From positions 117,797 through 181,796 of the forward strand of contig NZ_JALKBF010000002.1 of assembly GCF_023016085.1 (NCBI RefSeq): a stretch of DNA of 64,000 nucleotides, given 5' to 3'. This DNA is from Aliiroseovarius sp. F47248L. Lineage in GTDB: Bacteria; Pseudomonadota; Alphaproteobacteria; Rhodobacterales; Rhodobacteraceae. This document shows positions 29,721 through 40,600 of the stretch, in pieces. Positions within the stretch are counted from its first letter, which is position 1, and each line of letters opens with the position of its first letter. The notes under the pieces are model-generated. The model saw nothing but the letters and a program-made list of their open reading frames with translations. It did not search any database and was not told where the DNA came from. Made by a program: the position numbers and the translations under genes.

Positions 29721-29936
29721 ATGAATATCGAAGACGGTGGTTTGTTGATGCTTGGTTGCATTCGTAGTTCAACAACTTGGGACAACCTGACCGAAACAGA
29801 GCTAGAGTAGAACCGACAACTGTTGGCAAATGATGCAGACACATATATTCGACGTGTCAGTTCAGCCCATGATACATTATCCCACTTCCCAAGCCGCAGC
29901 GACGACAAAACCCCCAGAGTGTTTATGTCGACCTGA
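29721..29936 (+). pseudogene. Possible gene remnant with an in-frame TAG
   Basis: From ATG 29721 the frame reads MNIEDGGLLMLGCIRSSTTW and on to a TAG at 29808, then continues without a stop through 42 codons (NRQLLANDADTYIRRVSSAH...) to a TGA at 29934. The amino-acid mix on both sides of the TAG looks protein-like, but I recognise no family. Chance is a real alternative. Confidence 0.22.
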
Positions 29937-29990
29937 AAAATTGCTTCTTGCGTGTGTAGAGGACAGAGTTGTTTATGGATTCGTGAATCT

Positions 29991-30006
29991 CATAATCATG
30001 ATTATG
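29991..30006. repeat. Perfect 16-base palindrome
   Basis: CATAATCATGATTATG is identical to its reverse complement. It lies in A+T-rich DNA 144 bases before the hydrolase start at 30150, where an operator for a dimeric regulator would be plausible. There is no further evidence for function. Confidence 0.45.
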
Positions 30007-30149
30007 TTAAGTAATAAATTTGGTATTCTGTACTTCTTCACAACATGACAGCCCCTTAAAAGGCTGCTCTTCCGTTGGCTTCGTAGAAAAAACCCCTAGG
30101 CTGTATCTGCGGGTGTAATCGAGTCTTTTCCTGCAGAAGGAACTATTGA

Positions 30150-30965
30150 ATGAGCATTTTCCAGGTCGGTATTATAGTCGCTATTGCTTTGGTGGGTGCT
30201 TTGATTGGCGGTGTGGCGCTGTTTCAAAACACGGCAATCTATCGGTTTTCTGCCGAGCCGGGCACACCGGGCGATTATGGCCTGACCGAAATGGAGGAGG
30301 TCACTTTCACCAATTCCGATGGTGCGCCGTTGCGGGCGTGGATTGCCCTGCCGAAAGGCGATGCGCCGATTGTGATCAGTTTTTATGGCAATTTCACGCA
30401 GTTCGGTCCCTCGGTTCAGCATTTGACGCCGTTGATCCAGCTTGGTTATGGGGTGGCGGTGATGGAGTATCGTGGTGCCGATGGCACCGGGCCTGCAGGT
30501 GAAGTTGGCTTCGCTCAGGATGCCCGCGCATTCTATGACCAACTAGACGGGCTCGCGGGTGTGCTCATTCCTGCAGATCGTCGGATCATTCACGGCTTCA
30601 GCCTTGGCAGCAGTATCGCGACCCATTTGGCGGCGACGCGGGATGCTTCGGCGCTGGTTCTGGAAAGCAGCTTCGACAGCCTGTGCCGGTTTCAAACGCG
30701 GCGATTACGCGGGGTTCCCATGTGCTGGTTGATGTGGCGCGAACGCCATGATGTGCGAGATCTGATTGGCGATGTCGATATGCCAATCCTGATTGCCCAT
30801 GGTGCGAAGGACACGTCCATCCCCTTGGATTGGGCACAGGCTTTGTATAACGCTGCACCCGACCCCAAAACATTCAAGGTTTATGAACACGGCACGCACA
30901 CCACGTTGTTCGATCTTGGTCTGGTGGACGAAATTGCCCGATTTTACGCGAATCATACCGGCTAA
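30150..30965 (+). CDS. Membrane-anchored alpha/beta hydrolase (BEM46/ABHD13-like)
   Basis: The 271-residue protein has one N-terminal membrane segment (about 5-27) and a soluble hydrolase domain with the nucleophile elbow G-F-S151-L-G-S, the acid in AHGAKDTSIP and the His in YEHGTHTTLF. The layout fits the BEM46/ABHD13-like group of membrane-bound serine hydrolases. The stop overlaps that of the convergent PPTase gene by a few bases. Being next to the synthetase genes it might process their product, but it is on the opposite strand and the link is only positional. Confidence 0.82.
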   Translation: MSIFQVGIIVAIALVGALIGGVALFQNTAIYRFSAEPGTPGDYGLTEMEEVTFTNSDGAPLRAWIALPKGDAPIVISFYGNFTQFGPSVQHLTPLIQLGYGVAVMEYRGADGTGPAGEVGFAQDARAFYDQLDGLAGVLIPADRRIIHGFSLGSSIATHLAATRDASALVLESSFDSLCRFQTRRLRGVPMCWLMWRERHDVRDLIGDVDMPILIAHGAKDTSIPLDWAQALYNAAPDPKTFKVYEHGTHTTLFDLGLVDEIARFYANHTG

Positions 30966-31645
30966 CCATCATCGGCCAGATAGCAGACACAACAGATCGA
31001 CATTTGTGATGCCAACGGCGCGAACGCCAAACGGCAATCCGGTGCAGTTGGAAGGTCATAGCGAACCGGCCAACCCTGACTCAGCCCCAGTGAAATGCTT
31101 TTAGGCGGCAAGGTCATACCAGCGCCTGTTAGTTTCATCCGCGCCTCTTTCGCGGTCCAGAACGCAAAAAATCGTTTCGCTCGGTCGCGATCATCAGCGG
31201 CGGCCAGAGCGTGCTGCTCTGCCTCGGTCATACAGCTCTCGGCCAGCCCGGAGAAGTTCAACTTCCGATCAATGTGTTCGACATCCACCCCGACCGGGCC
31301 ATCTTGAGAAACCGCAATCACCGCAAGATCGCCACTGTGCGACAAGTTGAATTCAGGTCCATCGCCAAGTAAGTGCGGCTTTCCCTGAGCGCCATAGTCG
31401 AAAACCAACGCTGCCGGGTCTTGCTTCGTGGCATTGCCCAGAACGCGGCGCAGCTGCCCCCGCGCGCGCGAATAACGCATACGGTCGCGGTCGAAATGAA
31501 ACCGGTCAGCGCGCGCAACCTCGTCGCTGGACAGCAATGACACCGCATCGTGCAATGCAATGTCTCGATCATCTCCGATTGAAAACGTATACACGGTGAT
31601 GACGTCTGGCAGTGCGGACCCAATGGCGGAATACATTGGCTGCAT
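30962..31645 (-). CDS. Sfp-type 4'-phosphopantetheinyl transferase
   Basis: The enzyme moves phosphopantetheine from CoA to the Ser of carrier domains. Motifs counted from ATG 31645: NLSHSGDLAVIAVS (100 onward), the Mg-binding G119-V-D121-V-E123, and W163-T-A-K-E167 ARMKLTG. The length of about 227 residues fits the Sfp group. Starts at 31675 (20-base overlap with the synthetase) and 31636 are possible; AGGGA precedes 31636 by eight bases. It lies immediately downstream of the hybrid NRPS/PKS on the same strand and is surely its activating enzyme. The target Ser residues are S538, S1542 and S3124 of that protein. Confidence 0.93.
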   Translation of the reverse strand: MQPMYSAIGSALPDVITVYTFSIGDDRDIALHDAVSLLSSDEVARADRFHFDRDRMRYSRARGQLRRVLGNATKQDPAALVFDYGAQGKPHLLGDGPEFNLSHSGDLAVIAVSQDGPVGVDVEHIDRKLNFSGLAESCMTEAEQHALAAADDRDRAKRFFAFWTAKEARMKLTGAGMTLPPKSISLGLSQGWPVRYDLPTAPDCRLAFAPLASQMSICCVCYLADDG

Positions 31646-31655
31646 CCCTGACGTC

Positions 31656-34600
31656 TTATCCCCCGTCCGGTCCATGCAGCCGAATTTCCTGTTCCATCAT
31701 GTCGGCAAGGTCACGCGCAGCGTCACCCCGCAAGATCTCCAAGTGGTTTGACGGATGGGTTGCAAGGCGCAAATTGCCGTTCACCAAACGTGACCAACCA
31801 AAGCCCGGATCTGCCTGCCGCGCAAGAGTTGCGGCAAAACCATCTGCTTCGGTGATCACCAGCCAGACATCATCGTCGTAGGGCTTTGGATTATACCGGG
31901 CACTGGCTTCCACCCAGCGCTGGCTCAGCACCTCAAGCCGGAACGCATCGGGTTTCACTTTGTTGGCCAAACGAACGATTTTATCGGACATCAGCTTGCT
32001 GCGCACCCGCGCCAAAAGGCGGGTGCCGAACCCGCGCGCGCCCTGTTTGCGCAGCAGATCCTGTTCCATCTTCAAGCGTTCGGCGAACGGGACGCGCAGA
32101 TCGACATGAAAGCCCGGTGCTTCAACGTCAATAATGCCAAGAAACCCAACTTCGTCCCCACCGGCGCGCAGTTGCTTTGCGATCTCGAACGCGGCAAAGC
32201 CGCCGCCGGAATACCCGGCCAGAAGATATGGGCCTTCAGGCTGATGCCGCTTGATGTTCTGAATGTGATCGGCGGCCATATCCTCGATGCTGTCATGCAT
32301 CCTGTGACCCATAACACCACGGGTTTGCAGACCGATCAGGGGACGGATTTCTCCGACAATCTGACCCAGTTCGAACAGGTTGTTTACATTGCCGCCAACA
32401 CCGCCTGCGATGAAGATCGGGCGGCGCCCGTCACCGGGGCCTGCGTGAATCACAGCGGTAGTGTCCCAAGGATCATCCTCGAACTCGCCAGCTTTCAGGA
32501 CAGGCGCGTCCGAGGATGTCACCTGTGTCGCCAGCTTGCGAATGGTCGGATAAGACAAAAGCGCCGCGATCGGCAGGTCGACACCGAACTCGCGTTTGAC
32601 CCGCGCAAACAATTTGACCGCCATCAGGGAATGGCCGCCAAGCGCGAAATAATCATCGTCAATGCCGATGTCATTCGTGCCAAGTAGCTGCGTCCAGATC
32701 TTGTGCAACTTCACCTCTTCCGGGGTGTGCGGTGTGCTGTCGCGCGGCTGTTCAGATACAAGGCTGGTCTGTGACATCTCGCCCAGCGCGGTTCGGTCGG
32801 TTTTGCCATTGGGGTTCAACGGCATCGCATCCAACACCTGAATGCGCGCGGGCACCATGTAATCCGGCAAAGACTGAGCAAGTGTCGTGCGCAAGGATTG
32901 GGCATCCAGCTCCTGCCCGTCAACGGCCGTGACGAAGGCCAGCAGCAATGTATCGCCGCCGCCGTCCATCGTGGTTGTTGCCACCGCCTCGGACACGCCG
33001 GGCTGTGCAGCCAGTGCGACCTCAACTTCGCCAAGTTCAACCCGCGAACCTCGGATTTTGACCTGATGGTCAGACCGGCCATGATACATCAGCCGGCCGT
33101 CTGGCAAGCTGCTGACCAGATCACCCGTCGCGAAATAGCGTGCATCGGGGTCGTCCATGAACGGGTCTCTCAGGAACCGCTCAGCCGTCAGGTCGGGGCG
33201 GTGCAGATAGCCCGCGGCCAGCACATCACCACCGACATAGAGTTCACCCACCGTGCCAGTCGGCACCGGTTGCCCTGCCCCGTCAAGAATATACAGACGC
33301 GCATTGTCAATCGGTCTTCCGATAGGGATCTCGTCAGTATCGGGGTCGCGCACGATCTCGCAGGTGACATCGGCGGCAACCTCGGACGAACCGTAAAGGT
33401 TTACCAGCGTCACATCCGGCGCAAGCGCCTGCAGCTGTCGCGCGAGGCTTGCGGGCAGGCGTTCGCCCGAGCAGAACAACAGCTTCAGAGACGGTATCGT
33501 GTCTTGAAGGTTGGTTTGTGTTTCCGCCAACGCTTTCAGAAGCGATGGCACGACCAACAGACGCGAAACCCTGTGGTCGGCAAGCGTATTCAGGAACGCA
33601 GCAGGGTTGCGGACGGTATCGGCAGAGATGATGACCTGCGGAACACCAGCCAGAAGCGGGCCAAAAATTTCCCACACGCTGTCCACGAATGATATCGCGG
33701 TTTTCTGGCACATCACTTCGCCGCCTTCGAAGGGGAAGGTGTTCCACATCCAGACAAAGCGGTTGATCGTTGCCCGATGGGTGCCCATCACTCCCTTCGG
33801 ATTGCCCGTAGATCCGGAAGTATAGCAGATGTAGGCTGGCGAAAGCGGGTCAATCTCGACCTCGGAAAAATCTATCGCACCGCCGTCCGCGTCCAGCGGC
33901 ACATTCTCAACAAGGAACGCCCCCGCAAGTGCAAGCCGCTTGGCCAAATCTTGATTGGTGACGACAAGCCGGGCTTGAGAGTCTTCGACAATATACTGAA
34001 TACGCGCTGCAGGGTTCGCGGGGTCCAACGGCAGGTAAGCCGCCCCAAGACGCATGATCGCCAACATGGATGCAACCATGTCGACAGACCGTTCCAGACA
34101 CACACCCACAACATCGCCGACGACGACGCCTGATTGCATCAACGCGCGTGCGATTTGATCCGATCTTTGATCGAGTTCCTGATAGCTGATCGTCTCGCCA
34201 TGGTCGATCAGCGCGGGGGCATCTGGCGTCGCACTCGTCTGCTCGGCAAAAAGACGCCCGAGATCGACGGTAACTGGGTATTCCGTCACTTCTCCGCGCC
34301 ATTGGGCAAGTAACATCTGCTTCTGTTCCTCTGAAATAAGCGGCAAATCCTTGACGTGTGTGGCTGGCTTTGCTGCCAGGGCCGCTAAAAACTCATTAAA
34401 TTGCGTATTGTGTCTTTCAATTGTTTCGACGTTAAACAAATCGGTATTGAAGGTCCATTCCGCTGTGATGGATTGGCGGTTATCCGTCACATTCAGGAAG
34501 ATTTCGAATTGTTCAAACACCCTTGGGTTGGAAATAAACTCGGTCTGCGCACCCCCGAATTGCATATCACTCAGGTCGATGCCGTTGTCGATATTGAAGA

Positions 34601-37600
34601 TCACGGGAGTCAGCGGCACACGGCTGGGATCTTGCGGCATCTTCAAGGCACGCACCAGCGCGCCGAAGCCGAAATGCTGGTGTTCGCTTGCATCAAGCAA
34701 CGCGGTTTGAGTGGCTTTCAGCACATCGCTAAACGGTACGTCGGGATCAACATGGGTATACACCGGCATCAGATTGACACAATGCCCCACAAGGCTGTCC
34801 ATTCCCCGCGACGCCTGACCCGAAGACGGCACCGCGACCGCGATGTGGTTGCTGCCGCTGATCCGCGCCAGATAGGCATTAAAGGCGGCCAGCAGCAGGT
34901 TGACCAGCGTTGACCCCTGCCCCGCCGAGGTCTTGCGAAGTTTTGCCACCAGATCAGAGTCGAAATTAGCATCAAAACGATCCGCCGCCACACTGCGGAC
35001 TGCAGGACGTGGTCGGTCGGTCGGCAGATCAAGAACCGGCGGTGTTGCGGTGTTCCGGTAGGCTTTGAAAGCCTCTAGGAAGTGATCCCGGTCCGCTTTT
35101 GCCGCATCCGAATGCGCCCAATCGGCTTCGGCCCTGGAATAGTCGATAATGCTGTGCGGTGCAGGTAGGTCCACGCGGGCATCGTCCAGAAGTGCGGTAT
35201 AAATTTTGCCGATGTCGCGGACAATCACGTCAATCGACCACCCATCGCAAACGATGTGGTGGGCGGTGATGATCAGATGGTGCAGGTCATCTCTCAGCTT
35301 CACCAACACGGCGCGGATCAGTGGCCCCTTGGCCAGATCGAAATGGGTTGTCACGTGGTCGCGCAACAATGCCTTCATCGCCGCGTCGCGATCCGCGTCA
35401 GTCTGACTCGAAAGATCCTTCTCTTCGACCGTGGCATTGCCCTTTGGCGTAATCCGCATCTCGGTCCCATCATCCGAGAAGGTCGAGCGCAGCGCATCAT
35501 GGCGTTCGAATGCCTGCTTCGTTGCTTGCACAAGTTCTGCACGATCGATCCGGCCTTGCAGCTTCAGTGTGACGCTTTCGTTATAGGCGGGCGAAACTTC
35601 CGGGTGCATCACAACAGCGCCCCAAACTTCGCGCTGCGCGTCCGTCGTGGGAACGACAAGCGGCTCCAGCGGCTTAGCCATTTCAGCCGCGATTTTTTCA
35701 GCACCCCCCGGCAAGCTCAGACGCGGTGGCACATGCGACAGGCGCGGCCCGTCATAGGCCACAGCCTCGCGCCCGGTGATCAGACCCGAAGACCGCATTT
35801 CAAGCGCGGAATCCTTGAACGCCTCGACCACATAGTCGATATCTTCGTCGTTATGCGCGGCGGTCATGTAAGACGGGAATCCTTCCAACAGGAACACGCC
35901 ACGATCACGCATATGCGCGCCCAGAAGCGCCCCGAACTTCTGATCTTCTCCAATGCGCAGATACATCAGAGAGCCGCAGTTGGGCATCTGGAACGGCATG
36001 TCGTTTTCGGCAAACCACCGATCCACGCGCCCCGCCAATCGGTCGCCCTTGGCGTTGACCGTTTTCCAGAAGAAATCAGGTTGCGACTTGAAGAAGCGCA
36101 GCATCTCGCGCAGTGACGCCATGGCCAGCGGATGACGCACAAACGTGCCGGCAAAGAAGGTGACGGGCGCTTCGGGGAAGCTGTCGTCACCGTATTGCCA
36201 TTGGCCACCGTCGAACGTGTCCATGTATCGCGCCTTGCCAGACACAACGCCCACAGGCATCCCGCCGCCGACCACCTTGCCATAGGTGACAAGGTCGGCA
36301 TCCACACCGTAATAAGCCTGCGCCCCACGCGGGCCGAAACGGAATCCGGTGACAACCTCGTCAAAAATGAACAACGCGCCTGACCGTTCTGTAACCTTGC
36401 GCACTTCTCGGATGAAATCACGCGGACGGAATTCGGGACGGCGGCTTTGCACCGGCTCGACGATCACAGCGGCAAGGCTGTCGGCATTCTTGCGAATGTA
36501 ATCCAGCGCCTGCGGCGTGCCGTAAGGCAGCACGATCACATTCTTCACCGCGTCGCGCGGAATGCCGGGGGCCAGCGGCAGCGTGCGCGGGCCGTCTTTG
36601 CCATCCACCGCACGCACCAGAACCTCGTCGAAATTGCCGTGGTAATCACGCGCAAACATCACGATCTTGTCGCGGTTTGTTACCGTGCGCGCCAGACGCA
36701 TCGCGGCATAGACAGCCTCGGACCCGGTACAAACAAAGCTGGCACGGTCATTACCAGTGACATCACAGAACAGTTGTGCGGCCTCCATCGCCACAAGGCT
36801 TTGTGGCCCGACCTCGAACCCGTCATCCAGTTGGTGATGCAACGCCTCGACCACCTTGTCGGGTGAATGGCCAAGGAAGCCGGGACCGAACCCGTTCAGG
36901 ATGTCGATATATTCGTTGCCGTCCACATCCAACAGACGTGAGCCTTTGGATTTCACCGTCACGATCTGATAGACGATTTCCTTCCACAACCGGTTGAACC
37001 CCGATGCGGTGCGCGGGTCGGCATGGGTGGCGCGGTGTTCAGCGGTCAGCGCCTTTGACTTCGCAGTCTTCGCGGTGAAGCGATCCACCAACGCGTCGAT
37101 ATGGGCCTGTTGCTGCGGCGTAAGCTCGTCAGCCTCACGTTCAATTTTGGTGACAGGCGCCGAGGATGGCGAGGCTTGCGCTTCGTCCGTTTCGATCTTG
37201 GTCAACTCAGCCGGAGCCGCCTTTTCAGCAGGTGCTGAGCCGGGCAACGTGCCGTGCGCCTCAATATGTTCTGCCAAGGCATCCACATTGGGGAAGCCGT
37301 CGATCAACTGGCGCAGGGCCACGGTGACCCCAAACTGTTCGCTCAACTCGCGTATGGCTTGGGTCAGCAGAAGACTGTCGAAACCGAGTTCAAGGAACGA
37401 CGCATCACCGTCGATCTCATCCGGCTCAAGCCCAGATAACTCCGCCAGCATGTCGCGCAATGCCTCGCCCGCGGTCAGCTGCGGCGCGTTGACATCCTCG
37501 GACACTTCGACGGTCGCTGAGGTGGCTTCCAACGCTGCATAGTCGACAGAGACATCCACAGGTTCGACCCAGAAGCGTTTGCGCTGGAACGGATAGGTGG

Positions 37601-40600
37601 GCAGCCCGGTCAGACGCGTTGCAGGCGGGCGATCATTGTCGATGCGCGACCAATCGACGGGATAGCCATTGGCCCACAACTCACCAAATGCCGATAGAAG
37701 ACTGTCATGCGAGTTGGCGTTTTCAGCCTGCGCGGCGGGCAAGGACGCAATTGCGGGCTGCGCTTTCTTCCGGTCAGGGTTCTGGCCCGATAGGGTCGCC
37801 ATTGTACGGCCCGGTCCAGCCTCAAGAAAAATGTGCCGGTTTTCGGCCCACAAAAGCTGGATCGCGTCATAAAACCGGACGGGGCGGCGCATGTGCATGG
37901 CCCAGTAATCTGGGTCGGTCGCCTCGTCATCTGTCATCCAATCACCGGTTACGGTGGACAGGATCGGAATGCGTGGGGCGTTCAGGGTCAGTCCAGCCAC
38001 AGCTTCACGGAACGGCTCAACCGCCGGGTCCATCATCTGTGAATGGAAGGCGTGGCTGGTGTGCAGGCGCGAGGCGACGATCTCGTCCTTTTCAAGCCGC
38101 TTCAGAAGGTCTTGCGCAGCGTCTTCCGGCCCGGCCACAACGCAGGCCTTGGCCCCGTTTACTGCGGCCAGATCAATGCCGTCGCCCAGATATGGCTTAA
38201 CCTCGTCCTCGCTTGCACGGACCGAAATCATGACACCTTGCGGCAGGTCCGCCATCAGACGCCCGCGCAGGGCAATCAGCTTCAACGCATCGGGCAATTC
38301 AATGACGCCTGCAATGGTCGCGGCGGCAAATTCGCCGATGGAATGGCCAACCATCACATCAGGCGTGATGCCCCAATGACGCCACTGCTGGGCCAGCGCA
38401 TAACCAATCGAAAAGATCGCGGGCTGGGCCAGTGCAGTGTTTCTTAGCTTCTCGGTCGCGCATTCGCGTTTGCGGTCTGGCGCGTGGATCACATCCAGTA
38501 AGTTCAGGCCCAGTTCATCTTCCAGTAGCTGGCCGCACAGTCCCAATGCTTCGCGAAACACAGGCTCCTGTTGATAAAGGTCACGCGCCATTCCAGCGTG
38601 CTGCGCCCCCTGCCCCGGGAACAGGAAAGCCAACGCGTCACGTTGACCGGCGGCGATCCCCTTACCGGTGAAGCCTTCCGCAACTGTTGCCAATTCAGAC
38701 AGGTTGCGCGCAACCAATGCAGTGCGTTGACCAAATTCCGTGCGGCCCGTGCGCAGGGTTGCAATCACCCGATCAGCGTCTGCATCAGGGTTCGCCGTGG
38801 CCCATGCCCCCAAATTGGCGACCGCGGCTTTCAAAGCTTCGGGAGTCGAGGCCGAGATCGGGAAGACGCGCGGCGCGTCATCCGTCGCGGGGGATACAAG
38901 TGTATCAACCTGTGGCGCTTCCTCCAACACCATATGGATGTTTGTGCCACCCACGCCAAATGCCGAGACGCCCGCCCGACGCGGTGCTTCTGTGCCGGTC
39001 CAGTCCAGCCGTTCAGCTACCGGGAAGAATGCGGAATTGTCGAAATCAATGCGCGGGTTGGGTTTCTTGTAATGCAGAAGCGGCGGGATAACCCCGTGCT
39101 TCAATGTCAGTGTGGTCTTGATCAGACCGGTTACACCAGCCGCGATATCCAAATGGCCCAGATTGGTTTTCACGCTGCCAAGTGCGCAGAAGCCCTTGTC
39201 TTCCGTGCTGGCCGAAAAGGCTGTTTGGAGGGCTGTGAATTCAATCGGGTCACCAAGTGGGGTAGCAGTGCCATGCGCCTCGATATACCCGATCGAGCGT
39301 GCATCGACGCCCGCCGCCGCATGGGCGGCGCGGATCACATCGGTCTGCGCCTTGATCGAAGGTGCGGCATAACCCGCCTTGTCATGCCCGTCATTGTTGA
39401 TCGCATATCCTTTAATCACCGCAAGGATGTTGTCGCCATCGGCCTCGGCATCCTCAAGCCGGCGCAACACGACCAACCCTGCCCCGTCACCAAAAACGGT
39501 GCCGGTTGCATCGGCATCAAAGGTCCGGCAATGCCCATCTGCCGAGGCCATGCCATCCGGCAGATACATATACGGCCGTTTGGTTGGGAAGGTGATCGAG
39601 ACTCCGCCTGCCAATGCCATATCCGCATCGCCGCGCAAAAGCGCCTGACAGGCCTGCGCCACCGCAACCAGAGAGGTCGAGCAGGCACATTGCACGGTGA
39701 CGGCAGGCCCGCGCAGGCCGAGTTTGTAAGCGATGCGTGTCGCGATGAAATCCTTGTCATTGCCAAACAGCGTGGCGAAATCTTGGACCGGATAGCCTAT
39801 AGCCAGTTCGCGAGATGCACCCGGTGCGGACAGCAAGTTGTTAAGAAGGTACGAGTTCTGGCTTGATCCGGCAAAAACGCCGATGCGCCCGTCAAATCGC
39901 GCCGGATCGTGGCCAGCGTTTTCCAACGCGGTCTGTGCGACCTCAAGCAAGATACGGTGTTGGGGATCAAGACGCTCGGCTTCTTTCGGGGGGATGCCGA
40001 AATGGCGCGCGTCAAACATGTCCGGTTCAACCATCGCGCCACGGGCCCGCACATAAGGCGCGTCCGGGTCGTCTTTTGATGGGTCAACGTCCAGTTCTTC
40101 CTCAGTAAACTGCGAAATCAGCTCGCGCCCATCCATCAGAGCCTGCCACATGTCTTCGGCGCTGTTTGCACCGGGATAACGACCGGCAAGGCCAACAATG
40201 GCAATCGGCCCGCTGTTGGACATGTCGCGCAGCTTCGCCTTTTGCGGGGCGGGCTGGGCTTTAGTCACGGGATCGGACAGATGCGCCGACAAGGACGACG
40301 CTGTGGAATGCAGAAAGAAGTCCGAAATCGGGAAATCGCGCTTCAGCTTGTCTTGCAGACGTTCATGCACCCGCGCGATATGCAACGACGACGCCCCAAG
40401 ATCGAAGAAATTGGTGTTGGGGTCGACCTCCGCCACCTCAAGCACATCGGACAGCGTGTTAAGAACCAGCGTTTTGGTCGACGCATCCCCGTCACGTTTG
40501 GCGGCTTTTTTGCGTGTTTTCGGCAGCGCGCGTTGCTCCAACGCTTTGCGGTCGACCTTGCCGTTGTTATTGATCGGCAGCGCGTCCAATGCCACCAGAT

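Larger units (their letters stand above)
29444..30149. other. 706-base gap of apparently decayed sequence
   Basis: The stretch separates the sulfatase from the hydrolase at 30150 and is richer in A+T than its surroundings, particularly after 29900. Short open frames exist, such as 29455-29661, but none has a ribosome site, a recognisable domain or matching codon use. Two details are listed separately: a possible amber-interrupted frame at 29721-29936 and a 16-base palindrome at 29991-30006. A weak stem CAGCC/GGCTG spans 30049-30066. Confidence 0.5.
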
